64,000 nt of DNA, from contig NZ_BBJH01000024.1 of assembly GCF_000739775.1 (NCBI RefSeq), forward strand, positions 100,872 through 164,871, read 5' to 3'. Positions 17,925-25,545 of this stretch are shown here, piece after piece. A model generated the notes under the pieces. It saw nothing but the letters and a program-made list of their open reading frames with translations. It ran no database searches and was not told where the DNA came from. Both the position numbers and the translations under genes were made by a program. The stretch's first letter is position 1. Each line of letters starts with the position of its first letter. The DNA comes from Paraburkholderia heleia NBRC 101817. GTDB taxonomy: Bacteria > Pseudomonadota > Gammaproteobacteria > Burkholderiales > Burkholderiaceae.

Positions 17925-18403
17925 CCTGCCTTACGCGAGGCCGTCCCCTCTCCAGGCAGGAAACGCAACAACGCCGCCACAATCGCTTCCGGAGCGTCCT
18001 CTTGTACGAGATGCCCGGCGTTGGCAATCACTTGCAGTTGGGCACCGGGGATAGTGCGCTGCAACTGTCGACCGCGCTCCGCAGGAATCCATTGATCGTC
18101 TTCGCCTCAAGTCACCAACGTTTGGCAGCGCACCTTTGAGTACGGCGGGGAAACCTCCTCGGTGTAGCGCTGATCCATCTGCGCAATCTGGCGGTAAAAC
18201 GCTGCTTGCCCCACTGTTCCGAGCCAGGGTAGTACATAGGGGCGGAGCTCCTCGTCAGAGACAGAACGATGTATGGCACCGCGCACGTAAGCAGGCACGA
18301 TGGCTTGGTGAATATAGATTTGCATCGTACGCCAGCGCAAGCGATCGTAGCGGTCGGTCGTCGTGCGCTCACCGGCCAGGACCGGCCGGTCGCGTCGGTA
18401 CAA
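17925..18403 (-). pseudogene. Broken alpha/beta hydrolase (haloalkane dehalogenase/epoxide hydrolase-like)
   Basis: One frame contains the cap-domain region (IHQAIVPAYVRGAIHRSVSD, WLGTVGQAAFYRQIAQMDQR, YSKVRCQTLVT) and, after an in-frame TGA at 18107-18109, the C-terminal region GEDDQWIPAERG, IPGAQLQVIANAGHLVQEDA with the catalytic acid and His. The TGA stands exactly where this family has Trp (LVxWGEDD), so a single TGG to TGA change explains it. The N-terminal half with the nucleophile elbow is missing and the original stop codon is lost into the cupin gene. Confidence 0.7.
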
Positions 18404-18618
18404 CGTGGGACCGCTCTTGAGCCGGAAACCGCCTGTCGACGAGTTTCATGACCTGGATGCCGGTGCAGCCTGGTCTCAAGCCGTTGTCAGATCTGATGAC
18501 ACTGCTGCATCGGTGGGGAATCGGCTACGTCCGAGCGTGGCGCACTGATAATGCCTCAACAAGGGGGCTGCTGCACCCCGCGTCCGCTCCAGGATGTTGA
18601 GGTGGCGTCGAAGGAGAC

Positions 18619-19152
18619 TCACGAAACGTCACTTGCCAGCACCGCGACATTCACGTTCGGCAAGCGATTCAGCATATTCGGTGACAGTAGCAACTTGGCC
18701 GCGCGCACACCTGCTCCCATCACAACCTGCTCGCGCTGCATGACCGCCTCATCGACGAGCACGACCCAGTCTTTGGGCGCGCCAAAAGCGGTGATGCCAC
18801 CGAATTCCATGCCCGTCAACTCGACGGCGACCTCACGTTTGGCAAACGAGAGGCGCTGTGCGCCGAGTTCGGCCTTGACGGCCCCATTGATATCGAGCCG
18901 CCGCGATCCAAGCGTCACTACAGCCGCGTGGTGGTCCGCCCCATCCTTCCGGTAACGCAGGACGATCGTATTGGCGCAGTCCTCGAGGCTGAAGCCGTAG
19001 CGCTCGCTGAATTGCGTCGTGTCAGACGCCTCGCTGTCGACGAGAAAGACCGTAATGTCGTTGCCGGTCAATTCCGCAGCGACCTGTCCCGGCAAGTATT
19101 GGTCATATTCCGATTCGGGAACAACGTTTAGATTGCGCAACAGCTCGCTCAT
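18619..19152 (-). CDS. YbaK/ProX-type aminoacyl-tRNA deacylase-like protein
   Basis: A 177-residue protein with the YbaK/prolyl-tRNA-synthetase-associated domain (PF04073). Diagnostic stretches are GNDITVFLVDSEASDT, GFSLEDCANTIVLRYRKDG, AVVTLGSRRLDINGAVKAEL and VELTGMEFGGITAFG; members hydrolyse mischarged tRNA such as Cys- or Ala-tRNA(Pro) in the cytoplasm. Start MSELLRN is set by GGAG upstream and by the family N-terminus. The ATG is 19 bp past the stop of the degenerate permease on the same strand, so the two formed one transcription unit before the permease decayed. Confidence 0.85.
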   Translation of the reverse strand: MSELLRNLNVVPESEYDQYLPGQVAAELTGNDITVFLVDSEASDTTQFSERYGFSLEDCANTIVLRYRKDGADHHAAVVTLGSRRLDINGAVKAELGAQRLSFAKREVAVELTGMEFGGITAFGAPKDWVVLVDEAVMQREQVVMGAGVRAAKLLLSPNMLNRLPNVNVAVLASDVS

Positions 19153-19171
19153 TTTTACCACTCCATTCGGA

Positions 19172-19657
19172 CTAACGACGCCCCAGCAGATTGACGAAGA
19201 CAACGCCGCCAATCACCATCAAGCCTCCACACAGCATGAGCGGGCCAGGATGCTCTCCCGTCAAGGCGACTGGCAACAAGGTCGCGACAGCCGGTGTCAA
19301 ATACAGGAAATTCGCAGCCCGTGCCGCCCCAAAATGGCCGAGGGCAAATCTCCACGTTGCGTACCCGATCGCCGCCGGGAACACACGAGGCACGCCAACA
19401 GCGAGGACTGTCTTCCCGCTGGCCACGGACAGCAATGATATCGCAGCGGCCAACCACGGCGACAAACAGAGCGCGCCCGAGCGCAGTGTAAACGCAGCAC
19501 TCGGTAAGGCACCGTAGCGTGAAACAAGCGGCCTGTGCAGCACAAAAAGACGGCGCAGCAAAATGCAGCCGCAAAAATCAGGCTTGCCCGTGACGGCGAC
19601 CGCAAGACCCGGCAGGAGCGCAGAGCTGGAAGTACGTGAGAGAGTTACGGTATTCAT
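19172..19657 (-). pseudogene. Truncated DMT/EamA-family permease
   Basis: The C-terminal EamA repeat is well preserved (FVLHRPLVSRYGALPSAAFT, VFPAAIGYATWRFALGHFGA, ARAANFLYLTPAVATLLPVA, LTGEHPGPLMLCGG) with about four to five membrane helices, but the first repeat, some 130-150 residues, is missing and the N-terminal 45 residues do not fit the family. A ten-helix exporter cannot be made. A remnant is more likely than a functional half-transporter. Confidence 0.6.
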
Positions 19658-20067
19658 CCCGTGATCTTGCCCTTCACCGGGATGCAATCCGTACACGCAG
19701 GAGCAGTTACCACGCGAAACCATGTCTGGCTCTACTCTGGAATTTGCTATGCGGATCACATTGCCGGGAATTAGACAATTTGCCTTTCTGGTGGCGTTAG
19801 GTGCAGGTAGCGCGAGCGCGCTTGCGAAGATTCCAGGTGTTGCATCGACCGGTTGAATCCGCTGCCATCCTTGGCCGCTGGCTTATGCCATAACCCGGAC
19901 ATCCAGACGGCCATTCGTCTCCCCGTAACGGCCGCTCCTGAACCTTGGCGCCACGAGGCTTTCAATGGCGGAGTAGAAGATTACCAATTGTTTCAATGTC
20001 GCAAGATAACTTGCAGCCAATCGAGGTTATGCTTCGCGCACCAGGGACAAAACAAAAGGTGCTCGAA
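19658..20067. other. Intergenic stretch without a supported gene
   Basis: Several short open frames occur on both strands, none with a family pattern or ribosome binding site. The last part should hold the promoter of the lipoprotein gene; I see no strong -35/-10 pair. Confidence 0.35.
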
Positions 20068-21240
20068 ATGAAGGGCATGCATAAAGCACTAATCGCCGCT
20101 ATTTTTGCGTCGGCCGCCCTCGCAGCCTGCGGTGGAGGAGGAGGGAGCAGCAACAATAGTGGAAGTACCCCAACCGGCACCATAAACGTCCAGATGACCG
20201 ACGCGCCCTCGTGCGGCTTCGACCACGTCTACGTAACAGTAAGCCAGGTGGGCATTAACGCCAGTTCGAGCGCCGGCGACAACGACAGCGGGTGGACCAA
20301 CATCACGCTCGCGTCCCCGCAGAAGATCGATCTCCTTTCGCTGACGAACGGCACGATGGCAACCCTCGGTCAGGCTACGCTGACCGCGGGCCGATATCAG
20401 CAGGTGCGGCTCGTCCTTGCCCAGAACCAGGGGAACACGGTGGCCAATTCGGTCGTGGTGTCGGGAACGACCAGCGAGCAGCCACTCGCCACGCCCAGCG
20501 CAACCCAAAGCGGCCTCAAGATCATTCGTCCGTTTGACGTGCCCGCGAATGCAACGGTCGATCTCGTGCTCGACTTCAATGCCTGCAAGTCGGTTGTTCA
20601 GAAGGGCAACGGCTCGTACGCCCTGAAGCCCGTGATTACAGCGACGCCGACCACCGTCACCGGCCTGATTGACGGCTATGTCGCAACGGCTGAGGCCGGC
20701 GCCACGGTGTATGCCGAACAGAACGGCAAGGTCGTGAGTGGCACAGTGGCGGACAGCACGGGCCACTTCGTGTTTTCGACACTGGTGCAGAGCTCGACCA
20801 ACGGCAACTACGACATCGTGATCGTGCAACCCAACGAGGCCACGGGGATCATTGCTTCCGTTCCCGTTGTCGTAGGCGCGACGACCCACGTGTCAACGGC
20901 AAACCAACCGATTGCGCTTGCCGCCTCGGCAATGAATACCGTGAGCGGCACCGTCACGGCATCGGCGGACGCGAGTTTGCGTGCGCTTCAGACGACATCG
21001 GCAGGTGTGTACGAGATTGCATCGGCGAACGCAAATCTGGATACAGGTGCGTATACAACGAGCCTGCCCGTGGCGGCGCCGATGACCGGCGTCTATAACG
21101 GCACATTGCCTGTGAGCCTGACCACAGCGGCGGCGGCCGGCCAGTACACAGTCGAAGCGGACGCGGCCTCCGGCGCTACGCAATCGACCGCCGTCAACAT
21201 CACGGGTGGAAGTCTAACCAACGTGAACTTCACTTTCTGA
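20068..21240 (+). CDS. DUF4382 domain lipoprotein
   Basis: A 390-residue exported lipoprotein: signal peptide with lipobox LAAC followed by GGGGGSSNNSGS spacer, then a DUF4382 domain (GTINVQMTDAPSCGFDHVYV, ... VLDFNACKSVV, KPVITA) to about residue 205, then carboxypeptidase-regulatory-like beta repeats (TGLIDGYVATAEAGATVYAE and onward) to the C-terminus. Such proteins are surface or periplasmic and of unknown function. The start is placed at MKGMHKALIA because AAGG lies nine bases upstream; starting three codons later would put that motif out of reach. Another very small lipoprotein follows 51 bp downstream. Confidence 0.85.
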   Translation: MKGMHKALIAAIFASAALAACGGGGGSSNNSGSTPTGTINVQMTDAPSCGFDHVYVTVSQVGINASSSAGDNDSGWTNITLASPQKIDLLSLTNGTMATLGQATLTAGRYQQVRLVLAQNQGNTVANSVVVSGTTSEQPLATPSATQSGLKIIRPFDVPANATVDLVLDFNACKSVVQKGNGSYALKPVITATPTTVTGLIDGYVATAEAGATVYAEQNGKVVSGTVADSTGHFVFSTLVQSSTNGNYDIVIVQPNEATGIIASVPVVVGATTHVSTANQPIALAASAMNTVSGTVTASADASLRALQTTSAGVYEIASANANLDTGAYTTSLPVAAPMTGVYNGTLPVSLTTAAAAGQYTVEADAASGATQSTAVNITGGSLTNVNFTF

Positions 21241-21256
21241 GTACTGCAAGATGACG

Positions 21257-21274
21257 AAGGGGCGATCGCCCCTT
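21257..21274. repeat. 18-bp perfect palindrome between lipoprotein genes
   Basis: AAGGGGCGATCGCCCCTT is a perfect palindrome with a GCGATCGC core, 16 bp after the DUF4382 stop, followed by CTCTTC. It may act as a weak terminator hairpin or as a protein-binding site ahead of the next small gene. Confidence 0.5.
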
Positions 21275-21291
21275 CTCTTCGGGGGACGATC

Positions 21292-21447
21292 ATGAAAAGA
21301 ATCATCATCGCTTTGGCAATTGCTTCCGGTACGCTGGCTAGCTGTGCCGTATACGTGCCGGGAGAGCCAGGCGTAGCCGCACCGCCGCAAGGCGGTCCAG
21401 GCAATGGGTTCTGTCCGCCGGGGCAAGCCAGGAAAGGCAACTGCTGA
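21292..21447 (+). CDS. Very small lipoprotein, 51 residues
   Basis: Begins with a good lipoprotein signal (MKRIIIALAIASGTLASCAV), then a short Pro/Gly-rich tail (PGEPGVAAPPQGGPGNGFCP) ending with GQARKGNC. The mature peptide would be about 34 residues with two further Cys. Similar tiny lipoproteins with a CPPGQAKKGxC-like end are widespread in Burkholderiales as I recall them, with unknown role. GGGGGACG precedes the ATG. It may be transcribed with the DUF4382 gene if the palindrome between them is not a full stop. Confidence 0.7.
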   Translation: MKRIIIALAIASGTLASCAVYVPGEPGVAAPPQGGPGNGFCPPGQARKGNC

Positions 21448-21449
21448 GA

Positions 21450-21798
21450 AGACTCGCCGCGTGGCAGCCTCGTCCTGCGCGGTAAAAGCTACAATGAGGA
21501 GATCCTGCGTCCGGTAGTCGTGACGCAGCTGCCGCGCAACGACGAATCCGTCCATGCCGTGCATGTTGATATCCAGAATCACTATCTCAGGTGTCCATTC
21601 GTGCAAGGCAACGAACGCCGCCGAGCCAGTGAACACGAACCGGGCATCGTACCCCGCAAGAGAAAGCAGCATGGTGGCGGATTCGGCTCCGTCGAGGTGA
21701 TCGTCCACGACAAGCAGCCGGCGGCGTGACCGGGTTGGCGCGCGCAAGCTTCGCATAGTCCAGCGTGCGGTGCCGAGGGATAGCGGCATTTTCGGCAA
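21450..21798 (-). pseudogene. Truncated response-regulator receiver
   Basis: A CheY-like receiver is clear up to its fourth strand: RRLLVVDDHLDGAESATMLL with the acidic pair, IVILDINMHGMDGFVVARQL with the phosphoacceptor Asp, and LLIVAFTAQDEAATRRV with the conserved Thr. The segment with the conserved Lys and the last helix is absent; the frame runs into sequence antisense to the small lipoprotein. It is divergent from the histidine kinase at 21912, so it was probably the kinase's partner and has lost its 3' end. Confidence 0.6.
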
Positions 21799-21911
21799 TA
21801 CGGCCCAGTTCGTCTGAAGTTTGTGCGCATCGGCTGTTCCAGCTACAACGCAAGCGCGGCTACAACAATAAAAACTGCGTGTACGGCCCGCATCGCGGGC
21901 GGGAGGAACCC

Positions 21912-23039
21912 ATGACCCTGTCGGACTTCATTGAAGCAAACCTGACCGAGCTGATCGATGACTGGACGGCGTATGCCCGCAGGCTCAGCGCGGAAGGAAG
22001 CGCTCTGAACGTAGACCAGTTGCGTAACTCGGTCCGTGACCTCCTCGTTCGCATTGCGGCCGATATGCGCGAAACGCAGACTGCGGCGCAGCAGACAGCC
22101 AAATCGCTCGGCGACCGGCCTCCTTCAGAGTCCGGATTCAACGAAACAGCGCACAGGCATGCCGACGATCGTCTCGCTCAGGGCTTCGGAATTAACGAGG
22201 TGGTGGCGGAATACCGCGCGATGCGCGCCAGCGTCCTGCGCAGGTGGCAAGGAGCATCGCAGCTCGATGCCTCGTCATTCCAGGAGATGGTTCGCTTTAA
22301 CGAGGCGATTGACCAGATGCTCGCGGAATCGGTTCGGCAGTATGCGCAACGAACCGAGCGCATCCGCGACCTGTTTGGCGGTGTGCTCGCACACGATTTG
22401 CGCTCGCCGCTCGGCGCAATCCTGAATTCGGTGGAGATCCTTCTGCGCGACAACGGTCTCTCGCCGCTCAGCGTTAAGGCGATCGCGCACGTGCAGCACG
22501 GTGCCGGACGCATGAAGCGAATGATCGACGATCTCTTCCTCTTCACCCGCGCCCGCCTGGGCGACACACTCCCCCTCGAGCCCACGCCCCAGGATATGGG
22601 GCACATCTGCCAGGACGCAGCCGATGAAGTCCGTGCTGCGTTTCCGGACGCACAGATCGTGGTGCAACTGACGGGCGAACTCGATGGCAATTGGGACGCC
22701 GGCCGGATCAGCCAGTTGCTGGTCAACCTGATTTCGAACGCGGTTCAGCATGGATCGGGGAAGATATGCGTGAGAGCCACCGGGTTCGCAGATCGGGTGA
22801 CCGTCGCCGTTTCGAATACAGGTAGACCCATACCGGCGCAGTTGTTGCCGACGCTCTTCGACCCATTGACACGCGCGACCCGCACGCAAGGACGACAAGG
22901 CACGACTTCCGGCATGGGCCTCGGTCTTTATATCTGCCGGAGCATCGCAGTCGCCCACAAGGGAACCATTCGGGCCGAATCGACGGAAAACGGGACGATT
23001 TTCACGCTGCAGGTGCCCCGTTTTCTGATCTCGCCCTGA
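21912..23039 (+). CDS. Cytoplasmic sensor histidine kinase with RsbRD-like N-terminal domain
   Basis: A 375-residue soluble kinase. Residues 1-140 are all-helical (MTLSDFIEANLTELIDDWTA, DDRLAQGFGINEVVAEYRAM), a pattern seen in the RsbRD N-terminal domain family. The dimerisation/phosphoacceptor domain has His161 in AHDLRSPLGAILNSVEILL. The ATP-binding domain has LLVNLISNAVQHGSG (N box), VSNTGRPIP (G1) and GMGLGLYICRSIAVAHKG (G2). There is no membrane span, so the signal is intracellular or protein-borne. GGGAGG right before the ATG fixes the start. A truncated receiver gene lies divergently upstream, leaving this kinase possibly without its original partner. Confidence 0.88.
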   Translation: MTLSDFIEANLTELIDDWTAYARRLSAEGSALNVDQLRNSVRDLLVRIAADMRETQTAAQQTAKSLGDRPPSESGFNETAHRHADDRLAQGFGINEVVAEYRAMRASVLRRWQGASQLDASSFQEMVRFNEAIDQMLAESVRQYAQRTERIRDLFGGVLAHDLRSPLGAILNSVEILLRDNGLSPLSVKAIAHVQHGAGRMKRMIDDLFLFTRARLGDTLPLEPTPQDMGHICQDAADEVRAAFPDAQIVVQLTGELDGNWDAGRISQLLVNLISNAVQHGSGKICVRATGFADRVTVAVSNTGRPIPAQLLPTLFDPLTRATRTQGRQGTTSGMGLGLYICRSIAVAHKGTIRAESTENGTIFTLQVPRFLISP

Positions 23040-23322
23040 CCAATTCGACTTGAGGTGCGCGCTTTCCAGGCGACCGGGTGCTGGTGCCCGCCTGTGAGGG
23101 CGAATCGCCCAGCCACTGCATGAATTCGCCCACATGCTGCGCCCAGAGGTCGGGACGAGTCATGGTGAAATGAAGTTCGTGAATGGAAAGACGGGAGCCG
23201 AGGTACGGCTGGGCTTTTTCGATCAGGAGACGGGTGAGCAAATCGACGCGGCGGATCTGGCCATCAAGGAAGGCCCGGGGGCGGACGATCGGGTCCGTTG
23301 GCGCCTGTCTCAAGGTGAGCAA
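23002..23322 (-). CDS. Uncharacterised small frame, probably a 3' remnant
   Basis: A 106-codon frame with protein-like composition in its middle (RRVDLLTRLLIEKAQPYLGS, HELHFTMTRPDLWAQHVGEF), starting only with a TTG and overlapping the end of the kinase gene by 38 bp tail to tail. I do not recognise the family and no ribosome binding site is visible; it is most likely the end of a gene whose 5' part is gone. The stretch 23323-23516 holds no gene. Confidence 0.25.
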   Translation of the reverse strand: MLTLRQAPTDPIVRPRAFLDGQIRRVDLLTRLLIEKAQPYLGSRLSIHELHFTMTRPDLWAQHVGEFMQWLGDSPSQAGTSTRSPGKRAPQVELVRARSENGAPAA

Positions 23323-23516
23323 CGCCGCCGGAAAGCATAATGTGAATCAATGAGATCTCTCGCGATAAACATCGCATCGGCCGCGATCCGCAGCGACGTC
23401 GCGCAGCTGATGGGAAGGAAAATAGCGATCCGACAATGTCTCCGAATTAGAACTGCCTGAAACTTGCCATTGCGTAAGTGCAATGAAGTACTTCGTTTTG
23501 CCAACTACCGCGAACG

Positions 23517-24434
23517 TCACTTCGGCATTCGCCAGGCCGGATCGCTGAGACGCGCGGCGAAGTAATCGGACAGCGCCGCCACCTTCGCGGGTCGCGCGCG
23601 CGCCGACGGCGTGACGAAGTAAAGCCCGCCTTTCGTCAGCGACCAGTCGGTGAGGATCGCTTCAAGACGGCCATCGGCGAGATATTCCCCCGCGATGAAT
23701 TCCGGCAGTTCCGCGATCGCGAGACCCGCCAGCAGCGTGGGCAACAGCGCATCGGAATTCGTCACGCGCAGCGGGCCGGTCGGCATGACCGGCTCTTCCT
23801 CGCCCGCGCCGTTCGTGAAGCGCCAGACATCGCTACGCGCGCGATACGCGTACGAGAGACACGGGCGGTCCACCAGCTCGCGCGGATGCGCGGGCCGCCC
23901 TTCGCGCGCCAGATACTCCGGCGACGCCACCACGTATTGCGTCACCGCGCACAGCCGCCGCGCGACCAGAGATGAATCCGGTAGCGCGGCGATACGCAGC
24001 GCGGCGTCGAACCCATCGGCGACCAGATCGACCGACGCATCCGATAGATGCAGGTCGATCGACACTTCCGGATACGCGCGAAAAAAGCCCGGCAGCAGCG
24101 GCGCGACCCAGCGCAAGCCGAACGACATCGGCACCGCGAGGCGCACCAGCCCGCGCGGCTGCACCGACATTTCGCGCGCCGCGCTTTCCGCCGCTTCGGC
24201 CTGCCGGTAGATCTCGCCGGCCTTCTCGCAGATCGTGCGGCCGAACTCGGTCAGCGCCAGTTGCCGCGACGTGCGGTTGAAAAGCCGCGCGCCCAGCCGG
24301 TCCTCCAGGCGGGCCACGCCGCGCGAGACCGTCGCCACCGACACGCCCATCGCGCGCGCCGCCGCCGCGAACGATCCTTCCTCGGCGACCTTCGCGAACA
24401 TCGCGAGTCCCTCGAAATCAGGCAGCTTCGCCAT
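23517..24434 (-). CDS. LysR-family transcriptional regulator
   Basis: A 305-residue LTTR: GLAMFAKVAEEGSFAAAARA and GVSVATVSRGVARLEDRLGA form the HTH, LFNRTSRQLALTEFG the wing, and the effector domain begins with RGLVRLAVPMSFG. It is divergent from the SDR gene at 24577 with 142 bp between them and a good dyad in the gap, so it should regulate that SDR and itself. The low-AT codon usage resembles the neighbours on the right more than the decayed region on the left. Confidence 0.9.
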   Translation of the reverse strand: MAKLPDFEGLAMFAKVAEEGSFAAAARAMGVSVATVSRGVARLEDRLGARLFNRTSRQLALTEFGRTICEKAGEIYRQAEAAESAAREMSVQPRGLVRLAVPMSFGLRWVAPLLPGFFRAYPEVSIDLHLSDASVDLVADGFDAALRIAALPDSSLVARRLCAVTQYVVASPEYLAREGRPAHPRELVDRPCLSYAYRARSDVWRFTNGAGEEEPVMPTGPLRVTNSDALLPTLLAGLAIAELPEFIAGEYLADGRLEAILTDWSLTKGGLYFVTPSARARPAKVAALSDYFAARLSDPAWRMPK

Positions 24435-24455
24435 TTCCCCTCATCTTTTCATTTC

Positions 24456-24472
24456 TGCAACGTTAGGTTGCA
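24456..24472. promoter_or_regulatory. Candidate LysR operator
   Basis: TGCAAC-GTTAG-GTTGCA, perfect 6-bp arms, in the gap between divergent LysR and SDR genes about 20 bp from the regulator's ATG. It fits an LTTR autoregulatory site; binding is inferred. Confidence 0.5.
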
Positions 24473-24576
24473 ATCAATTCTATTTTGAAAAGACTGGCCC
24501 GTCGATATTCTTCTCACATCGCAGCACGCAACACCAGGTGCAAACATCCACTGAACGAAACAAAAGGAGCATCACC

Positions 24577-25341
24577 ATGGCACGCAAACTCGACAACAAG
24601 ATCGCACTCGTCACCGGCGCAACCAGCGGCATCGGCCTCGCCGCCGCCCGGCGTTTCGCCGCCGAAGGCGCGCACGTCTATCTCACGGGCCGCCGTCAGG
24701 CCGAACTCGATGCGGCCGTAAAGAGCATCCACGAAGCGGGCGGCCAGGCGACCGGCGTGCGCGTCGACTCCACGAAGCTGAACGAACTCGACGCGCTGTA
24801 TGCGCAGATCCAGGAAGAACAGGGCCGTCTGGACGTGCTGTTCGCTAACGCAGGCGGCGGTTCGATGCTGCCGTTCGGCAACATCACCGAAGAGCACTTC
24901 GACGACACCTTCAACCGCAACGTGAAGGGCGTGCTGTTCACGGTGCAAAAGGCACTGCCGCTACTGGCCAGGGGCGCATCGGTGATTCTCACGGGGTCGA
25001 CGGCCGGCAGCGCGGGCACGGCGGCGTTCAGCGTGTACTCGGCTTCGAAGGCCGCGGTGCGCTCGTTCGCACGCAACTGGATTCTCGACCTCAAGGAGCG
25101 CCAGATCCGCGTGAACACGATCAGCCCGGGCGCGACCCGCACACCCGGCCTGCTCGACCTTGCCGGCGACGATGCCGCCCAGCGCCAGGGTCTCGCCGAC
25201 TATCTGGCCGCGCAGATCCCGATGGGACGTCTGGGCGAGCCAAACGAAATCGCAAGCGCCGCGCTGTTCCTCGCCTCGGACGATGCGAGCTTCGTGAACG
25301 GCATCGAGTTGTTTGTGGATGGCGGCCAGCAGCAGATCTGA
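24577..25341 (+). CDS. SDR-family oxidoreductase
   Basis: A 254-residue classical SDR with TGATSGIG, FANAG, a Ser in ILTGSTAG and YSASK, and a typical end NGIELFVDGG. AAAAGGAGC lies well placed before the ATG. It is the closer relative of the SDR at 2883-3617 within this window. Its divergent LysR neighbour probably induces it on an organic substrate or electrophile. Nothing else lies in the transcription unit; the next gene is on the opposite strand. Confidence 0.9.
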   Translation: MARKLDNKIALVTGATSGIGLAAARRFAAEGAHVYLTGRRQAELDAAVKSIHEAGGQATGVRVDSTKLNELDALYAQIQEEQGRLDVLFANAGGGSMLPFGNITEEHFDDTFNRNVKGVLFTVQKALPLLARGASVILTGSTAGSAGTAAFSVYSASKAAVRSFARNWILDLKERQIRVNTISPGATRTPGLLDLAGDDAAQRQGLADYLAAQIPMGRLGEPNEIASAALFLASDDASFVNGIELFVDGGQQQI

Positions 25342-25451
25342 GCGTGACCAGGCCGCGTGGGGGACGGTGGACGCGGCGCCATCGTCCCCTCTTCTGGAGC
25401 TTCTGACGCTCACGTTCGCGCGAGATAGACAAATGGAAGCGGGCAGCCTCC

Positions 25452-25545
25452 CTACGGCTGTTTTTCCAGCTTCACGATGGTCAGCGTGCCGTTGACGTTT
25501 TCGACTCGCACCTTGACCTTGTCGCCTTCGTGAATCTGTTTTTCA
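25452..25545 (-). pseudogene. 3' remnant of a CusF-like metal-binding gene
   Basis: Directly after the cusA stop, in another frame, NEKQIHEGDKVKVRVENVNG and TLTIVKLEKQP reads as the last two strands of a CusF-type beta-barrel, ending with a TAG. No start codon or copper-binding His/Trp/Met part remains. It suggests that a stand-alone cusF once followed cusA and was deleted down to its tail, in an operon whose cusB already carries a fused CusF domain. Confidence 0.4.
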
